This document shows positions 55,159 to 62,404 of a stretch of DNA of 64,000 nucleotides, piece by piece. The first letter of the stretch is position 1, and each line of letters starts with the position of its first letter. The stretch covers positions 62,001-126,000 of the forward strand of contig CAZFLM010000006.1 in NCBI GenBank assembly GCA_964519955.1, read 5' to 3'. The DNA comes from CAZFLM01 sp964519955 (lineage in GTDB: Bacteria > Armatimonadota > Chthonomonadetes > Chthonomonadales > CAJBBX01). The position numbers were made by a program, and so were the translations under genes. Below the pieces are notes generated by a model. It searched no databases, was not told the DNA's origin, and saw only the letters and a program-made list of their open reading frames with translations.

Positions 55159-55632
55159 ATGGACCCCAAAACGCTGAAGCTCTTCTACTCGCCGAAGGAC
55201 CGCCTGCGGCTCACGATCGATGACGACCGTTCGTACCCGACCGTCAAGCCCGCCTGGGCGGCCCCGCTGTCGCGCCCGAACGCCTACCTGGCGCTGCTCG
55301 ACGAGAAGGGCGACGAGATCGTGCTGCTGGAGGACCCGGCGCAGCTCCCGCCCGACTCCCTGGAGGCGGTCAACGCGGAGCTGAGGCGGCGCTACCTCAC
55401 GTCCACCGTTCTCTCGGTCACGAGCGCGAGGCAGGAGTTCGGGGCAACCTACTGGGGGGTGATGACGGACCGGGGCGAGCGCGACTTCGTGACGCAGAAC
55501 CTGCAGGAGAACGCGCAGTGGTTCTCCCCGACGCACCTGCTCCTCATCGACGTGGACGGCAACCGGTTCGAGATCCCGGACCTAGAAGCCCTCGACCAGC
55601 GAAGCCTGGCCCTCGTCCACGCGATCCTGTAG
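55159..55632 (+). CDS. DUF1854 protein
   Basis: The product is 157 residues from ATG 55159 behind GAGGAGG. The start (MDPKTLKLFYSPKDRLRLTI) and the segments YPTVKPAWAAPLSRPNAYLAL, FGATYWGVMTDRGERDFVTQN and THLLLIDVDGNRFEIPDL (in part) match DUF1854 as I remember it. NCBI names some members as associated with cyanophycin metabolism, usually together with an ABC transporter of the type found here at 47873. In this window the two are 5 kb apart and no cyanophycin synthetase is seen. There is no signal or membrane segment. It follows the ABC-2 exporter by 44 bp. Confidence 0.75.
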   Translation: MDPKTLKLFYSPKDRLRLTIDDDRSYPTVKPAWAAPLSRPNAYLALLDEKGDEIVLLEDPAQLPPDSLEAVNAELRRRYLTSTVLSVTSARQEFGATYWGVMTDRGERDFVTQNLQENAQWFSPTHLLLIDVDGNRFEIPDLEALDQRSLALVHAIL

Positions 55633-55673
55633 GACCTCGCCAGCCTTCGCCCTTCCCTCGGCTGTGCGCACCG

Positions 55674-55838
55674 TCGTGGTGGGGCGGGCGTCGCTGCCCG
55701 CCCAGGACAGCGCCCCGCCGCGCACCCGTCCGCGAGGACGGTCGGCCGCAGGCCACACTGCCGGTGGTTTCACACCACCGGGCGCGCCGCCGGCCGCAGG
55801 CCACACTGCCGGTGGTTTCACACCACCGGGCGCACCGC
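55674..55838. repeat. Hairpin plus 48-bp tandem repeat at the 3' end of the M61 peptidase gene
   Basis: A GGGCGGGC-GTCGCT-GCCCGCCC hairpin at about 55680-55702 is followed by two units of 48 bp (starts 55744 and 55792), each with GGCCGCAGGCCACACTG and the perfect hairpin CCGGTGG-TTTCACA-CCACCGG. The second hairpin contains the stop codon of the leftward M61 gene, so the last residues of that protein are encoded by the repeat. Confidence 0.8.
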
Positions 55839-57431
55839 CATGCCCCACGCGCGGCCCCAATCCCATCGCCGCGCGCTCGCCTGACGCCCTTCCGCCTGCG
55901 CCGCCTTCCCCGTGAGCCACTCGGTGCGCAGGCGCACGGCGTCGGCCGGGGCGTTGGGGTCCACCTCGATCGACGGAAACATGCCGGCGCCGTCGTCGAA
56001 CTTCAGGCCCACGCTCTGCAGGCACTCGGCGAATGGCAGCTCCTCCGTCGAGCGGCACAGGCGGCTGTAGAACGGGCCCATCTCCGCGCCGGCCGCCTCG
56101 ATCAGCAGGTCGCGGATGCCGTCCTCGGGGCAGCCGGGCTTCGGCGGCCCGTACCGGCGGAACAGCTCCCGCATCACCCGATCCATGTTCCACCCGCCGT
56201 TCGTCAGCGCCCGCAGCTTTAGGTCCAGGCAGAGCCCGATGAGGTGCCCCTTCGTGTAGTAGCTCATGCCGCCGTAGCCGCTGCTGCCCGGCGTCTCCCA
56301 CACGCGCCAACTCGCCTCGTCGGCCGTCACCTTCGTGCGCGCCGGCATGCGCAGCAGCTCGCTGACGTTCCCCTCCAGCTCGCGCAGATACTTGGCGTCG
56401 TCCAGCAGCCCGGCGCGCCGCAGCGAGAGGATGGCGACGTAGTCCGTCACGCCCTCGAAGAACCACAGCAGGTGCGTCTGCGGCGGGCGCATGTAGTCGA
56501 AGGGGCCGAGCACCGCCGGGCGGATGCGCTTGACGCTCCAGAGGTGGCAGTACTCGTGCGCTACAAACTGCTGCAGCCCGGCCATGCCGCCCCGGTAGTT
56601 GCTCCACGCGATGCGGCAGCTTGCCGAGTGCTCCAGGCCGCCGCCGCGCCCGCCCAGGTGCAGGAAGAACACGTAGCGCTTGAAGGGCGCGCCTCCCATC
56701 AGGCGGATCAGCTCCTCGGCGACCGGGCGGATGGCTTCCGCGTACGCCGGCGCCTTCTCGTTGTCGGTCCAGCCGAACAGCGCGACGACATGCGTGGCGC
56801 CGCCGGCCGTGAACTCCGCCTCGGCGTGCTCGCCCACGAGGAGGGGCGAGTCCGCCAGCGTGTCGTAGTCCGGGGCCGTGAACGCTGCCTCGCCGGGCTT
56901 CGGCGGCTCGCTCGGCGAGGCCATCGGCGACAGCGCCGACGACCAGCCGCGCGGCAGCCTCACGCGCACGGTGGCCGGCTCGGCCTTGTGGTCGGCTAGA
57001 TAGACGAACGTGGCGCTGCCCTGGTAGAACGCCCAGTTCTGGGTGACCACCGCGTTCTCGGAGAAGGTGCCCGGAGGCACGTTGGGCAGCTCGTACGACA
57101 CGGTCACCTTGTCGCGGCCGCGCGCGTCGATCTCCCACGTGTTCTGATCTGGATGCGCCACCGACAGCGTCATGCCCGAGGCTGCCGCCGCGCGCATGGC
57201 CCGGACGTACTTGCCGTGGTTCTGAACCTGGTAGTCGCCCGGCGACCAGGCCGGCATCTGCAGGCGGATGGGGGAGAGCGCCGCCACGTCGCTCAGCTCC
57301 ACGGTGACGGCCGTGTGCGGGTCGGAGCCGGGGATGGGCGTGAGGGTGTATGAGATGCCGACGCCCTGTGCGCGGCCGTGCAGAACGACGGCCAGGCACA
57401 GGGCGCTGAGGACGGCTCGAAGGCCGCGCAC
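55818..57431 (-). CDS. Secreted M61-family (glycyl aminopeptidase-like) metallopeptidase
   Basis: The product is 537 residues if started at GTG 57431, where a ribosome site (CCGGAG) and a signal peptide (LRAVLSALCLAVVLHGRAQG) come together; the frame runs further upstream into the next gene. The N-terminal half is the M61 beta-sandwich (YTLTPIPGSDPHTAVTVEL, NWAFYQGSATFVYLADHKA, as parts). The zinc site is HEYCHLWSVKRIRP with the third ligand in FFEGVTDY. GGLEHSASCRIAW is the conserved region before it. The usual C-terminal PDZ domain is absent or reduced, with only about 120 residues after the active domain. The stop codon lies in a repeat hairpin. Confidence 0.85.
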   Translation of the reverse strand: MRGLRAVLSALCLAVVLHGRAQGVGISYTLTPIPGSDPHTAVTVELSDVAALSPIRLQMPAWSPGDYQVQNHGKYVRAMRAAAASGMTLSVAHPDQNTWEIDARGRDKVTVSYELPNVPPGTFSENAVVTQNWAFYQGSATFVYLADHKAEPATVRVRLPRGWSSALSPMASPSEPPKPGEAAFTAPDYDTLADSPLLVGEHAEAEFTAGGATHVVALFGWTDNEKAPAYAEAIRPVAEELIRLMGGAPFKRYVFFLHLGGRGGGLEHSASCRIAWSNYRGGMAGLQQFVAHEYCHLWSVKRIRPAVLGPFDYMRPPQTHLLWFFEGVTDYVAILSLRRAGLLDDAKYLRELEGNVSELLRMPARTKVTADEASWRVWETPGSSGYGGMSYYTKGHLIGLCLDLKLRALTNGGWNMDRVMRELFRRYGPPKPGCPEDGIRDLLIEAAGAEMGPFYSRLCRSTEELPFAECLQSVGLKFDDGAGMFPSIEVDPNAPADAVRLRTEWLTGKAAQAEGRQASARRWDWGRAWGMAVRPVV

Positions 57432-57448
57432 CGGGGCTCCGGACAGGG

Positions 57449-57859
57449 CTACGCGCCCCGCCGGTTCTCCTTCGGCGAGAGCTGCGGCACGGTCTTGCGG
57501 ATGTTCGAGAGCCAGACGTGAGCGAGCTTGTCCACCTTCATGCGGTTCGCGGTCGCATCGATGTCCGACACGGTGATCAGCAGGTCGCCGTTCACCATGA
57601 TGCACACGGCGCCCTTGATGTGCTTCACCACGATGTTGGACGCCATGATCGGCCCGTCTGCCTTGGAGAGCATGTTGTTCAGGCGGTCGTCCAGCTCCTC
57701 GACCCGCTGCCGTGGCGTCATGTTGGCAACCGTGGCCCGGATGTGCAGCACCTCGCGGCCGGCCACGGACCAGGTGGCCTCCTCCGGAGCTTGCGCGGGC
57801 GTGGCGCCGCCCTGCAGGAGCAGCGCGCAGAGCGACAGGAGGGTCATGAGGGATGACAT
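57449..57859 (-). CDS. Small secreted protein resembling the periplasmic region of some MscS-like proteins
   Basis: The product is 136 residues from ATG 57859. The signal peptide is MSSLMTLLSLCALLLQGGATPAQA. The mature part VAGREVLHIRATVANMTPRQRVEELDDRLNNML (in part), followed by VVKHIKGAVCIMVNGDLLITVSDIDA, recalls the extracytoplasmic N-terminal segment (beta strand, then an RxxxxxRL helix, then a strand with a D-x-A end) found in some cyanobacterial-type mechanosensitive channels. Here it stands alone without a channel. It lies just upstream of the M61 peptidase gene on the same strand (stop to start 17 bp) and is probably co-transcribed. Function unknown. Confidence 0.55.
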   Translation of the reverse strand: MSSLMTLLSLCALLLQGGATPAQAPEEATWSVAGREVLHIRATVANMTPRQRVEELDDRLNNMLSKADGPIMASNIVVKHIKGAVCIMVNGDLLITVSDIDATANRMKVDKLAHVWLSNIRKTVPQLSPKENRRGA

Positions 57860-57953
57860 GGTTGTACGCCTTTCGACGTTCGGCTGATCGTGCCCCGGGG
57901 AACTTGCGGGGACGCTGCTTGCTGCGTCCTCGCCCGGTGCCCCGCGGTCGATC

Positions 57954-59102
57954 CTACATCAGGTGCCGCAGCATCTGCTTCAGCTCGGTTTGGTTCCCGG
58001 CGAACTGCAGCGCGTCCTTGACCGTGACCAGCTTGTCCTGGACGAGCTTCTCCAGCGCCTGGTTCATCGTGTTCATGCCGTAGTGCCCGCCGTCGCGCAG
58101 CGTGGCCGGCAGGTCGGACGTCTCGCCGTCCTCGATCTGCTTCCGCACCGTGGGCGACGCCGTCAGCACCTCCACCGCCGGGATGCGGCCCTTGCCCGTC
58201 GTCCGCGGCACCAGCCGCTGCGACGTGACGCACAACAGCGAGGCGGCCAACTGGGCCGAGACCTGGCGGCGCAGGTGGCTCGGGAAGCTGTTGATGATGC
58301 GGTCCACCGTCGCGCTCGCGGACACCGTGTGCAGAGTCGTGATAACGAGGTGCCCGATCTCCGACGCCGTCATCGCGACGTCCATCGTCTCGGTGTCGCG
58401 CATCTCGCCGATCGCGATCACGTCGGGGCTCTGACGCGTCACGCCCCGCAGCGCGGCCGCGAACGATCGCGTGTCGGAGCCAACCTCGCGCTGGTGGATC
58501 ACGCTCTTCTTGTCCGTATAGACGTACTCGATCGGATCTTCGATTGTGAAGATGTTGCACGCCCGCTGGCGGTTGATCTCCTCGATGATCGCGGCCATCG
58601 TCGTCGTCTTGCCCGATCCGGTCGGCCCCGTGACGATGATGAGCCCCTGCGGCTGCTGCGCGATGTCCTTGAGCACCGCTGGCAGGCGAAGCTGCTCGAC
58701 GGTGAACGGGTGCAGCGGGATGATCCGCAGGACCGCGCCGACCGCGCCGCGCTGGACGAAGAGGTTCGTGCGAACGCGCGCCAGGTTCGGGATGGAGAAG
58801 ACGATGTCCATCTCCTGCGCGGCGTCGAGCTGCTTCAGCTTCTCGTCGGCGTCGGCCTCGATCCCGTCGTCGTCCGGCTCCTTGTCGCCCTCGAACCCGT
58901 CCTGGCTGAGCAGTCGGTCCCGCGCCGCGCTGTAGATGATCCCCCGGGCGAACTCGCGCGTGTCGCGGGCGCGAAGCTCCGGTAGGTCCATCGCCTCCAT
59001 CTGCCCGTCCACTCGCATGATGGGCGGCGAACCGGCCTTGAGGACGAGGTCGGATGCCCGTTGCCGCAGCGCTATCTCCAGCAGGTCGTGAATGCTCTTC
59101 AT
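57954..59102 (-). CDS. pilT: PilT-family retraction ATPase, paralogue 4 with acidic insertion
   Basis: The product is 382 residues from ATG 59102. MKSIHDLLEIALRQRASDLVLKAGSPPIMRVDG is the usual start (in part). Between about residues 65 and 92 it carries an acidic insertion (FEGDKEPDDDGIEADADEK) not seen in the other three copies. Walker A is GPTGSGKTT near residue 158 (Thr-Thr rather than Ser-Thr), then FTIEDPIEYVYTDKKS, PDVIAIGEMRDTETM and IGHLVITTLHTVSASAT (His box LHTVS). The C-terminal part is MNQALEKLVQDKLVTVKDALQFAGN. It lies alone, 35 kb from the tandem three, followed by a repeat copy. Its His-box change resembles paralogue 1 (VHTSS). Confidence 0.88.
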   Translation of the reverse strand: MKSIHDLLEIALRQRASDLVLKAGSPPIMRVDGQMEAMDLPELRARDTREFARGIIYSAARDRLLSQDGFEGDKEPDDDGIEADADEKLKQLDAAQEMDIVFSIPNLARVRTNLFVQRGAVGAVLRIIPLHPFTVEQLRLPAVLKDIAQQPQGLIIVTGPTGSGKTTTMAAIIEEINRQRACNIFTIEDPIEYVYTDKKSVIHQREVGSDTRSFAAALRGVTRQSPDVIAIGEMRDTETMDVAMTASEIGHLVITTLHTVSASATVDRIINSFPSHLRRQVSAQLAASLLCVTSQRLVPRTTGKGRIPAVEVLTASPTVRKQIEDGETSDLPATLRDGGHYGMNTMNQALEKLVQDKLVTVKDALQFAGNQTELKQMLRHLM

Positions 59103-59291
59103 CGTGTTCTCGGGATACCTATGATAATGACGTCGCCGCCGCGGAACGCCCCAGGCACGAGCGCACCGGCGCGATGGGCCTCCGGGCCTCCTGCGCAGCG
59201 CGTCGACAGGCGGAGCCAGCAACGGGCGACGGACCTATTATACCGTTAGCACGCGCGGCCGGGCCCTCGTGAGCGTGACAGGCTCCGCTCC

Positions 59292-59320
59292 TTGACAAAC
59301 ACCCCGCGTCTCGCCATACT
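59292..59320 (+). promoter_or_regulatory. Sigma-70 promoter of rsfS
   Basis: TTGACA (59292-59297) and CATACT (59315-59320) with a 17-bp spacer, 50 bp before the start codon of rsfS. Confidence 0.75.
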
Positions 59321-59369
59321 GGGGCCAGCGACGGTCGCCCGCAGCGCGCGGGCGCGCCGGTCTGGAGGG

Positions 59370-59747
59370 ATGTCCACACCTATGACAGCCGAAGAGAAGC
59401 TCCGTCTCATCGTGCAGGCCACCGACGCGAAGAAGGCCCGCGACATCGTCGTCCTCGATCTACGGGGACTTACGCTGATGACGGACTACTTCTTCATCTG
59501 CTCGGGAACGTCTTCGACCCACATTCGCACCCTATCCGACGCCGCCGTCGAGGCGATGAAGCACGCCGGCATGGGCGGCATCCGCGTCGAGGGCTACGAG
59601 GGCGCCGTCTGGGTGCTCATGGACTACGGCGACGTCATCGTCCACGTGATGGCGCCCGAGCAGCGTGAGTACTACGCCCTCGAGACGTTCTGGACCGGCG
59701 CGCCGCAGGTGCCCATCGACGACATGGTGGCGCCCACCGAGGACTGA
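59370..59747 (+). CDS. rsfS: Ribosome silencing factor RsfS
   Basis: The product is 125 residues from ATG 59370; ATG 59382 is an equally good start because GGAGGG is very close to the first. The protein follows RsfS/Iojap: LRLIVQATDAKKARDIVVLDLRGLTLMTDYFFICSG (in part), SSTHIRTLSDAAVEAMK, EGYEGAVWVLMDYGDVIVHVM and REYYALETFW. RsfS binds ribosomal protein uL14 and blocks subunit joining in starvation. It often lies with nadD; that gene is not present here. It has its own promoter at 59292. Repeat DNA follows the stop. Confidence 0.93.
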   Translation: MSTPMTAEEKLRLIVQATDAKKARDIVVLDLRGLTLMTDYFFICSGTSSTHIRTLSDAAVEAMKHAGMGGIRVEGYEGAVWVLMDYGDVIVHVMAPEQREYYALETFWTGAPQVPIDDMVAPTED

Positions 59748-59766
59748 CGGGCACAGGCATCCGCTG

Positions 59767-59849
59767 GGGCGCCGCTCGCTGCGCCCAGTCGTGGACCGCC
59801 GCCGCCCTCGGCGGCATCGTGGTGTGTCGGGGCGCCGCTCGCTGCGCCC
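59767..59849. repeat. Hairpin repeats between rsfS and the TPR gene
   Basis: GGGCGCCGCTCGCTGCGCCC occurs twice (59767-59786 and 59830-59849), with the CCGCCGCC-CT-CGGCGG hairpin (59793-59816) between them. The same 24-bp hairpin is found at 42557-42580. Confidence 0.8.
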
Positions 59850-59881
59850 TCTTCGCTCTGCCGGTGATCAAGGCTACAGCC

Positions 59882-60778
59882 ATGCCAGACGAGGGCGCCG
59901 AGCCCCAGGACCGCACCCAGGACATGGAGCCCCCGGCTCCGCCCGAGGCTCCCGCCGCGGCGCCGGCCCAAACCGGCGAGGACGCCGACCGCCGCCTCGC
60001 CAGGCAGTTGGCCGCGCGCGGGGTCGCCCCGGACGAGATTGAACGCCTCCTCTCCCTGGGGCGCAAGGAAGACGCGCCGCAACCTGTCGCCACGCCGGTG
60101 CCGATCGTGCCCCCTCTCTCCGTACTAGAGGACGAGCCGTTCGTCCCACATCCCACCATCAGCCTGCCCGACATCCGGGAGGTGACCGCAGACGAGAAGG
60201 TCGAGGCCGATCGGCTGCTGGCGCGCGCGAGCCTGGCGTTCCGACGCGGCGACCTGGACGAGGCGCTGGCGACGTGCCGACAGGCGCTTGAAGCGAACCC
60301 GGGCGATGCCGGCGCGGCCGAGCTGTGCGGCGACGTCCTGCAGGCGCTCGGGCGGGTCGATGACGCGCTGTATTGCTACGAGCACGCGACCCAGGTTGAG
60401 CCCGGCCGGCGGTCCGCCGAGAAGCGCTATGCTGAGCTGCGCCTGCTGCAGGAGCGCGGTATCGCGAAGCTGCTCGACGAGAACCTGCCGCGGAACGCGA
60501 CGGTGGCCGTCCTGATGTCGGCGCTGCTCCCCGGCGCGGGACAGCTCTATAACGGCGAGCCGATCAAGGGCCTCTGCATCGCAGTGGCCGCGCTGATCTG
60601 CGTGCTGGTGCTCGGCTGGAGCCCGTGGGGCTTTCGGCACGGCCTGACGTCTGTGACCGCGTCGGTCGCAATCTTCCTGCTGGCCGCCGCCGCGGTCTAC
60701 GTCTACGGCGTCGTCGACGCTAGCGCTGGCGCGACGCGCGGCGTACGGAGCCGCCACAAGACCGGTTGGGAGGTGTAG
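59882..60778 (+). CDS. TPR-containing membrane protein of unknown function
   Basis: The product is 298 residues from ATG 59882. Residues 1-45 are Pro/Ala-rich and disordered. A stretch of 60 residues with a short helix motif (LARQLAARGVAPDEIERLLSLG) follows, then tetratricopeptide repeats at about 125-200 (LARASLAFRRGDLDEALATCRQALEANPGD, then ALGRVDDALYCYEHATQVEPG, both as TPR units in part). LPGAGQLYNGEPIKGLCIAV leads into two C-terminal helices, a TM2-like hairpin. It would be an inner-membrane protein with cytoplasmic TPRs that bind a partner. No operon partner is evident: the next gene is 510 bp away. Confidence 0.65.
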   Translation: MPDEGAEPQDRTQDMEPPAPPEAPAAAPAQTGEDADRRLARQLAARGVAPDEIERLLSLGRKEDAPQPVATPVPIVPPLSVLEDEPFVPHPTISLPDIREVTADEKVEADRLLARASLAFRRGDLDEALATCRQALEANPGDAGAAELCGDVLQALGRVDDALYCYEHATQVEPGRRSAEKRYAELRLLQERGIAKLLDENLPRNATVAVLMSALLPGAGQLYNGEPIKGLCIAVAALICVLVLGWSPWGFRHGLTSVTASVAIFLLAAAAVYVYGVVDASAGATRGVRSRHKTGWEV

Positions 60779-61288
60779 CCCGGATCTGGCTGGCCATCGC
60801 TGCTGGGGTGGCCTGAACGGCGCGACGCCCTCCCGTGCTGGCAGTGCCAGACCCGGAAGGGCGCCCAACGCCGGAGGAGACAACCGGCTCCGCACACGCG
60901 GCAGCACGAATGCGGAGGTGACTTCCCGCCGGGCCGGCGGCGGCACGCCGGCCCGGCGGGTTGAGGAGCGAACCAGAAGGGCCTCGCCTGCAGACGCCCT
61001 TGACAGACTGGCACGCTCCAGGGCCGTTCCGTCCTCGCCCCCCGATGACTGGACGGATCCGACCCGCTTCTGGCGTTCGCCTCCGGGCGCGGCTCACAAC
61101 CCCACAAGGGGGAGCGCGCCCAGGAGGCGACCATCCGTGGTTCATCCGCACCGAGCGCGGCTCCACGAACTTGCCCGGCAGCAAGCTCGGACCACAACTC
61201 GGACCACCGTGTCCCACGCAACTACGTTTTTCCGCGGATCGGGCCGTCTCGATCCAGGGGAGCTTACCGGTCTTGGCAGCCGAATAAC
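60779..61288. other. Structured intergenic region upstream of the lpt genes
   Basis: No gene is credible in these 510 bp. Near 60823-60863 a nested imperfect hairpin (outer CGCCCT/AGGGCG, inner CTGGC-AGT-GCCAG) lies in a conserved-looking stretch. At 60925-60960 CCCGCCGGGCCGGCG pairs perfectly with CGCCGGCCCGGCGGG around GCGGCA. TTGACA at about 61002 has no matching -10 box. A leader or small RNA is possible; I cannot assign a class. Confidence 0.45.
60925..60960. terminator. Very strong 15-bp hairpin, terminator-like
   Basis: A perfect 15-bp GC stem with a 6-nt loop (GCGGCA), 147 bp after the TPR gene stop. No U-run follows on either strand, so it may be a terminator without a U-tract or part of a larger structured RNA. 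Confidence 0.5.
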
Positions 61289-62404
61289 ATGCAGCCTGTT
61301 TCCCGCGTCGATCGATATCTGCTGCGCGAGATGGCGGTGCCCTTCCTCATCGGCCAGGGCGCCGTCGTCGTCATGCTCACCGGCACCGTCCTCTACAACA
61401 ACGCCGAAACCTTCCTGAACTATCACATTCCCGCCGCCGCCATCGGCAAGATCGCCGTTCTGTTCCTGCCCTACCTCGTGAACCTCACGATGCCCGTGGC
61501 CACCGCCATCGCCGCCTCGCTTGCCGTCAGTCGCCTCGCCCGCGACTCCGAGATCACGGTCATGCGCGGCGCGGGGTTGAGCCTCAAGCGCGTGTTCCGC
61601 TGGATCTTCATCGTCGGCTTCCTGCTCAGCCTGTTCGACATCGCGCTCGGCGAGATGATCGTGCCCTGGGCCAACGCCCGCTATGAGCGCACGCTCACCG
61701 ATCTCTCGCGGACGATCCGCTTCCTCGCCCCGCAAGCGGAGGTGCCTGCGCAGTCGCCGGACCGCCGCGTCACGGTGCACGTCGGGCGCATGGAGCTGAT
61801 GGAACGCGGCGCGAAGATGAGCGACGTGACGCTCATCCTACAGGGGAACCGCCCCGGCGCTCGCACGATCGTCCTGGCGCGCGACGCCGACTACGACGAG
61901 GGGAAGTGGGTGCTGCACAACGCTCGCATCCATGAGTACGCCGAGAACGGCTTCCGCGAGCGCTACACCGAGAGCCCGCGCATGGAGGTCGACTTCCGCC
62001 TCAGCGAGCGGCTCTTCAACCTGATCGCGCTCCAGTTGCCCCTCTACTCGCCGGACAGCGCCCGCATGGGCATCCGCGAACTGGCGTCGCGCGTCTGGGA
62101 CCAGCGCCGCTACGGCGTGAACCAGCGCGACCTGCTGGAGCTGCACTTCAAGCTGTCCGTGCCGTTCTCGTGCCTCGTGTTCGCCCTGGTTTGCCCGCCG
62201 ATGTCGCTGCGGTTCGCGCGCGCGGGCAGCTTCATGGGCGTGCTCCTCAGCATCGTCCTCGTGTTCGTCTACTGGAACACGCTGCTCGCGGCGCGCATCG
62301 TCGGCGCCACCTATCCCGAGGTCGTTCCGCCGGCCGTGGCCGGGTGGGGGCAGAACGTGGTCTTCTCCGTGCTGGGCCTCTTCGCCCTCTGGAGGGGCGA
62401 GTGA
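61289..62404 (+). CDS. LptF/LptG-family lipopolysaccharide export permease
   Basis: The product is 371 residues from ATG 61289. It is a YjgP/YjgQ-family protein: SRVDRYLLREMAVPFLIGQG, TMPVATAIAASLAVSRLARDSEITVMRGAG (in part) containing the coupling helix, then a periplasmic domain (about 130-270), and SVPFSCLVFALVCPPMSLRF and further helices at the C-terminus, six in total. LptF and LptG form with LptB the ABC extractor that removes LPS from the inner membrane. Only one such gene is present here, so it may form a homodimer or its partner is elsewhere. It overlaps the LptD-like gene by 4 bp (GTGA), which confirms a role in lipid export to the outer membrane. Confidence 0.88.
   Translation: MQPVSRVDRYLLREMAVPFLIGQGAVVVMLTGTVLYNNAETFLNYHIPAAAIGKIAVLFLPYLVNLTMPVATAIAASLAVSRLARDSEITVMRGAGLSLKRVFRWIFIVGFLLSLFDIALGEMIVPWANARYERTLTDLSRTIRFLAPQAEVPAQSPDRRVTVHVGRMELMERGAKMSDVTLILQGNRPGARTIVLARDADYDEGKWVLHNARIHEYAENGFRERYTESPRMEVDFRLSERLFNLIALQLPLYSPDSARMGIRELASRVWDQRRYGVNQRDLLELHFKLSVPFSCLVFALVCPPMSLRFARAGSFMGVLLSIVLVFVYWNTLLAARIVGATYPEVVPPAVAGWGQNVVFSVLGLFALWRGE

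Noticed and set aside
57432..57605. N-terminal extension of the M61 peptidase
   Set aside because: It overlaps the small secreted protein gene and would bury the signal peptide; GTG 57431 gives a normal secretory N-terminus.
59292..59369. Longer start for rsfS at TTG 59292
   Set aside because: This TTG is the -35 box of the promoter, so it cannot be in the transcript.
60815..60900. SRP (4.5S) RNA suggested by CCCGGAAGG in a hairpin
   Set aside because: The tetraloop context is similar, but the opposite strand lacks the AGCAG of the conserved asymmetric loop, so the domain IV signature is not met.
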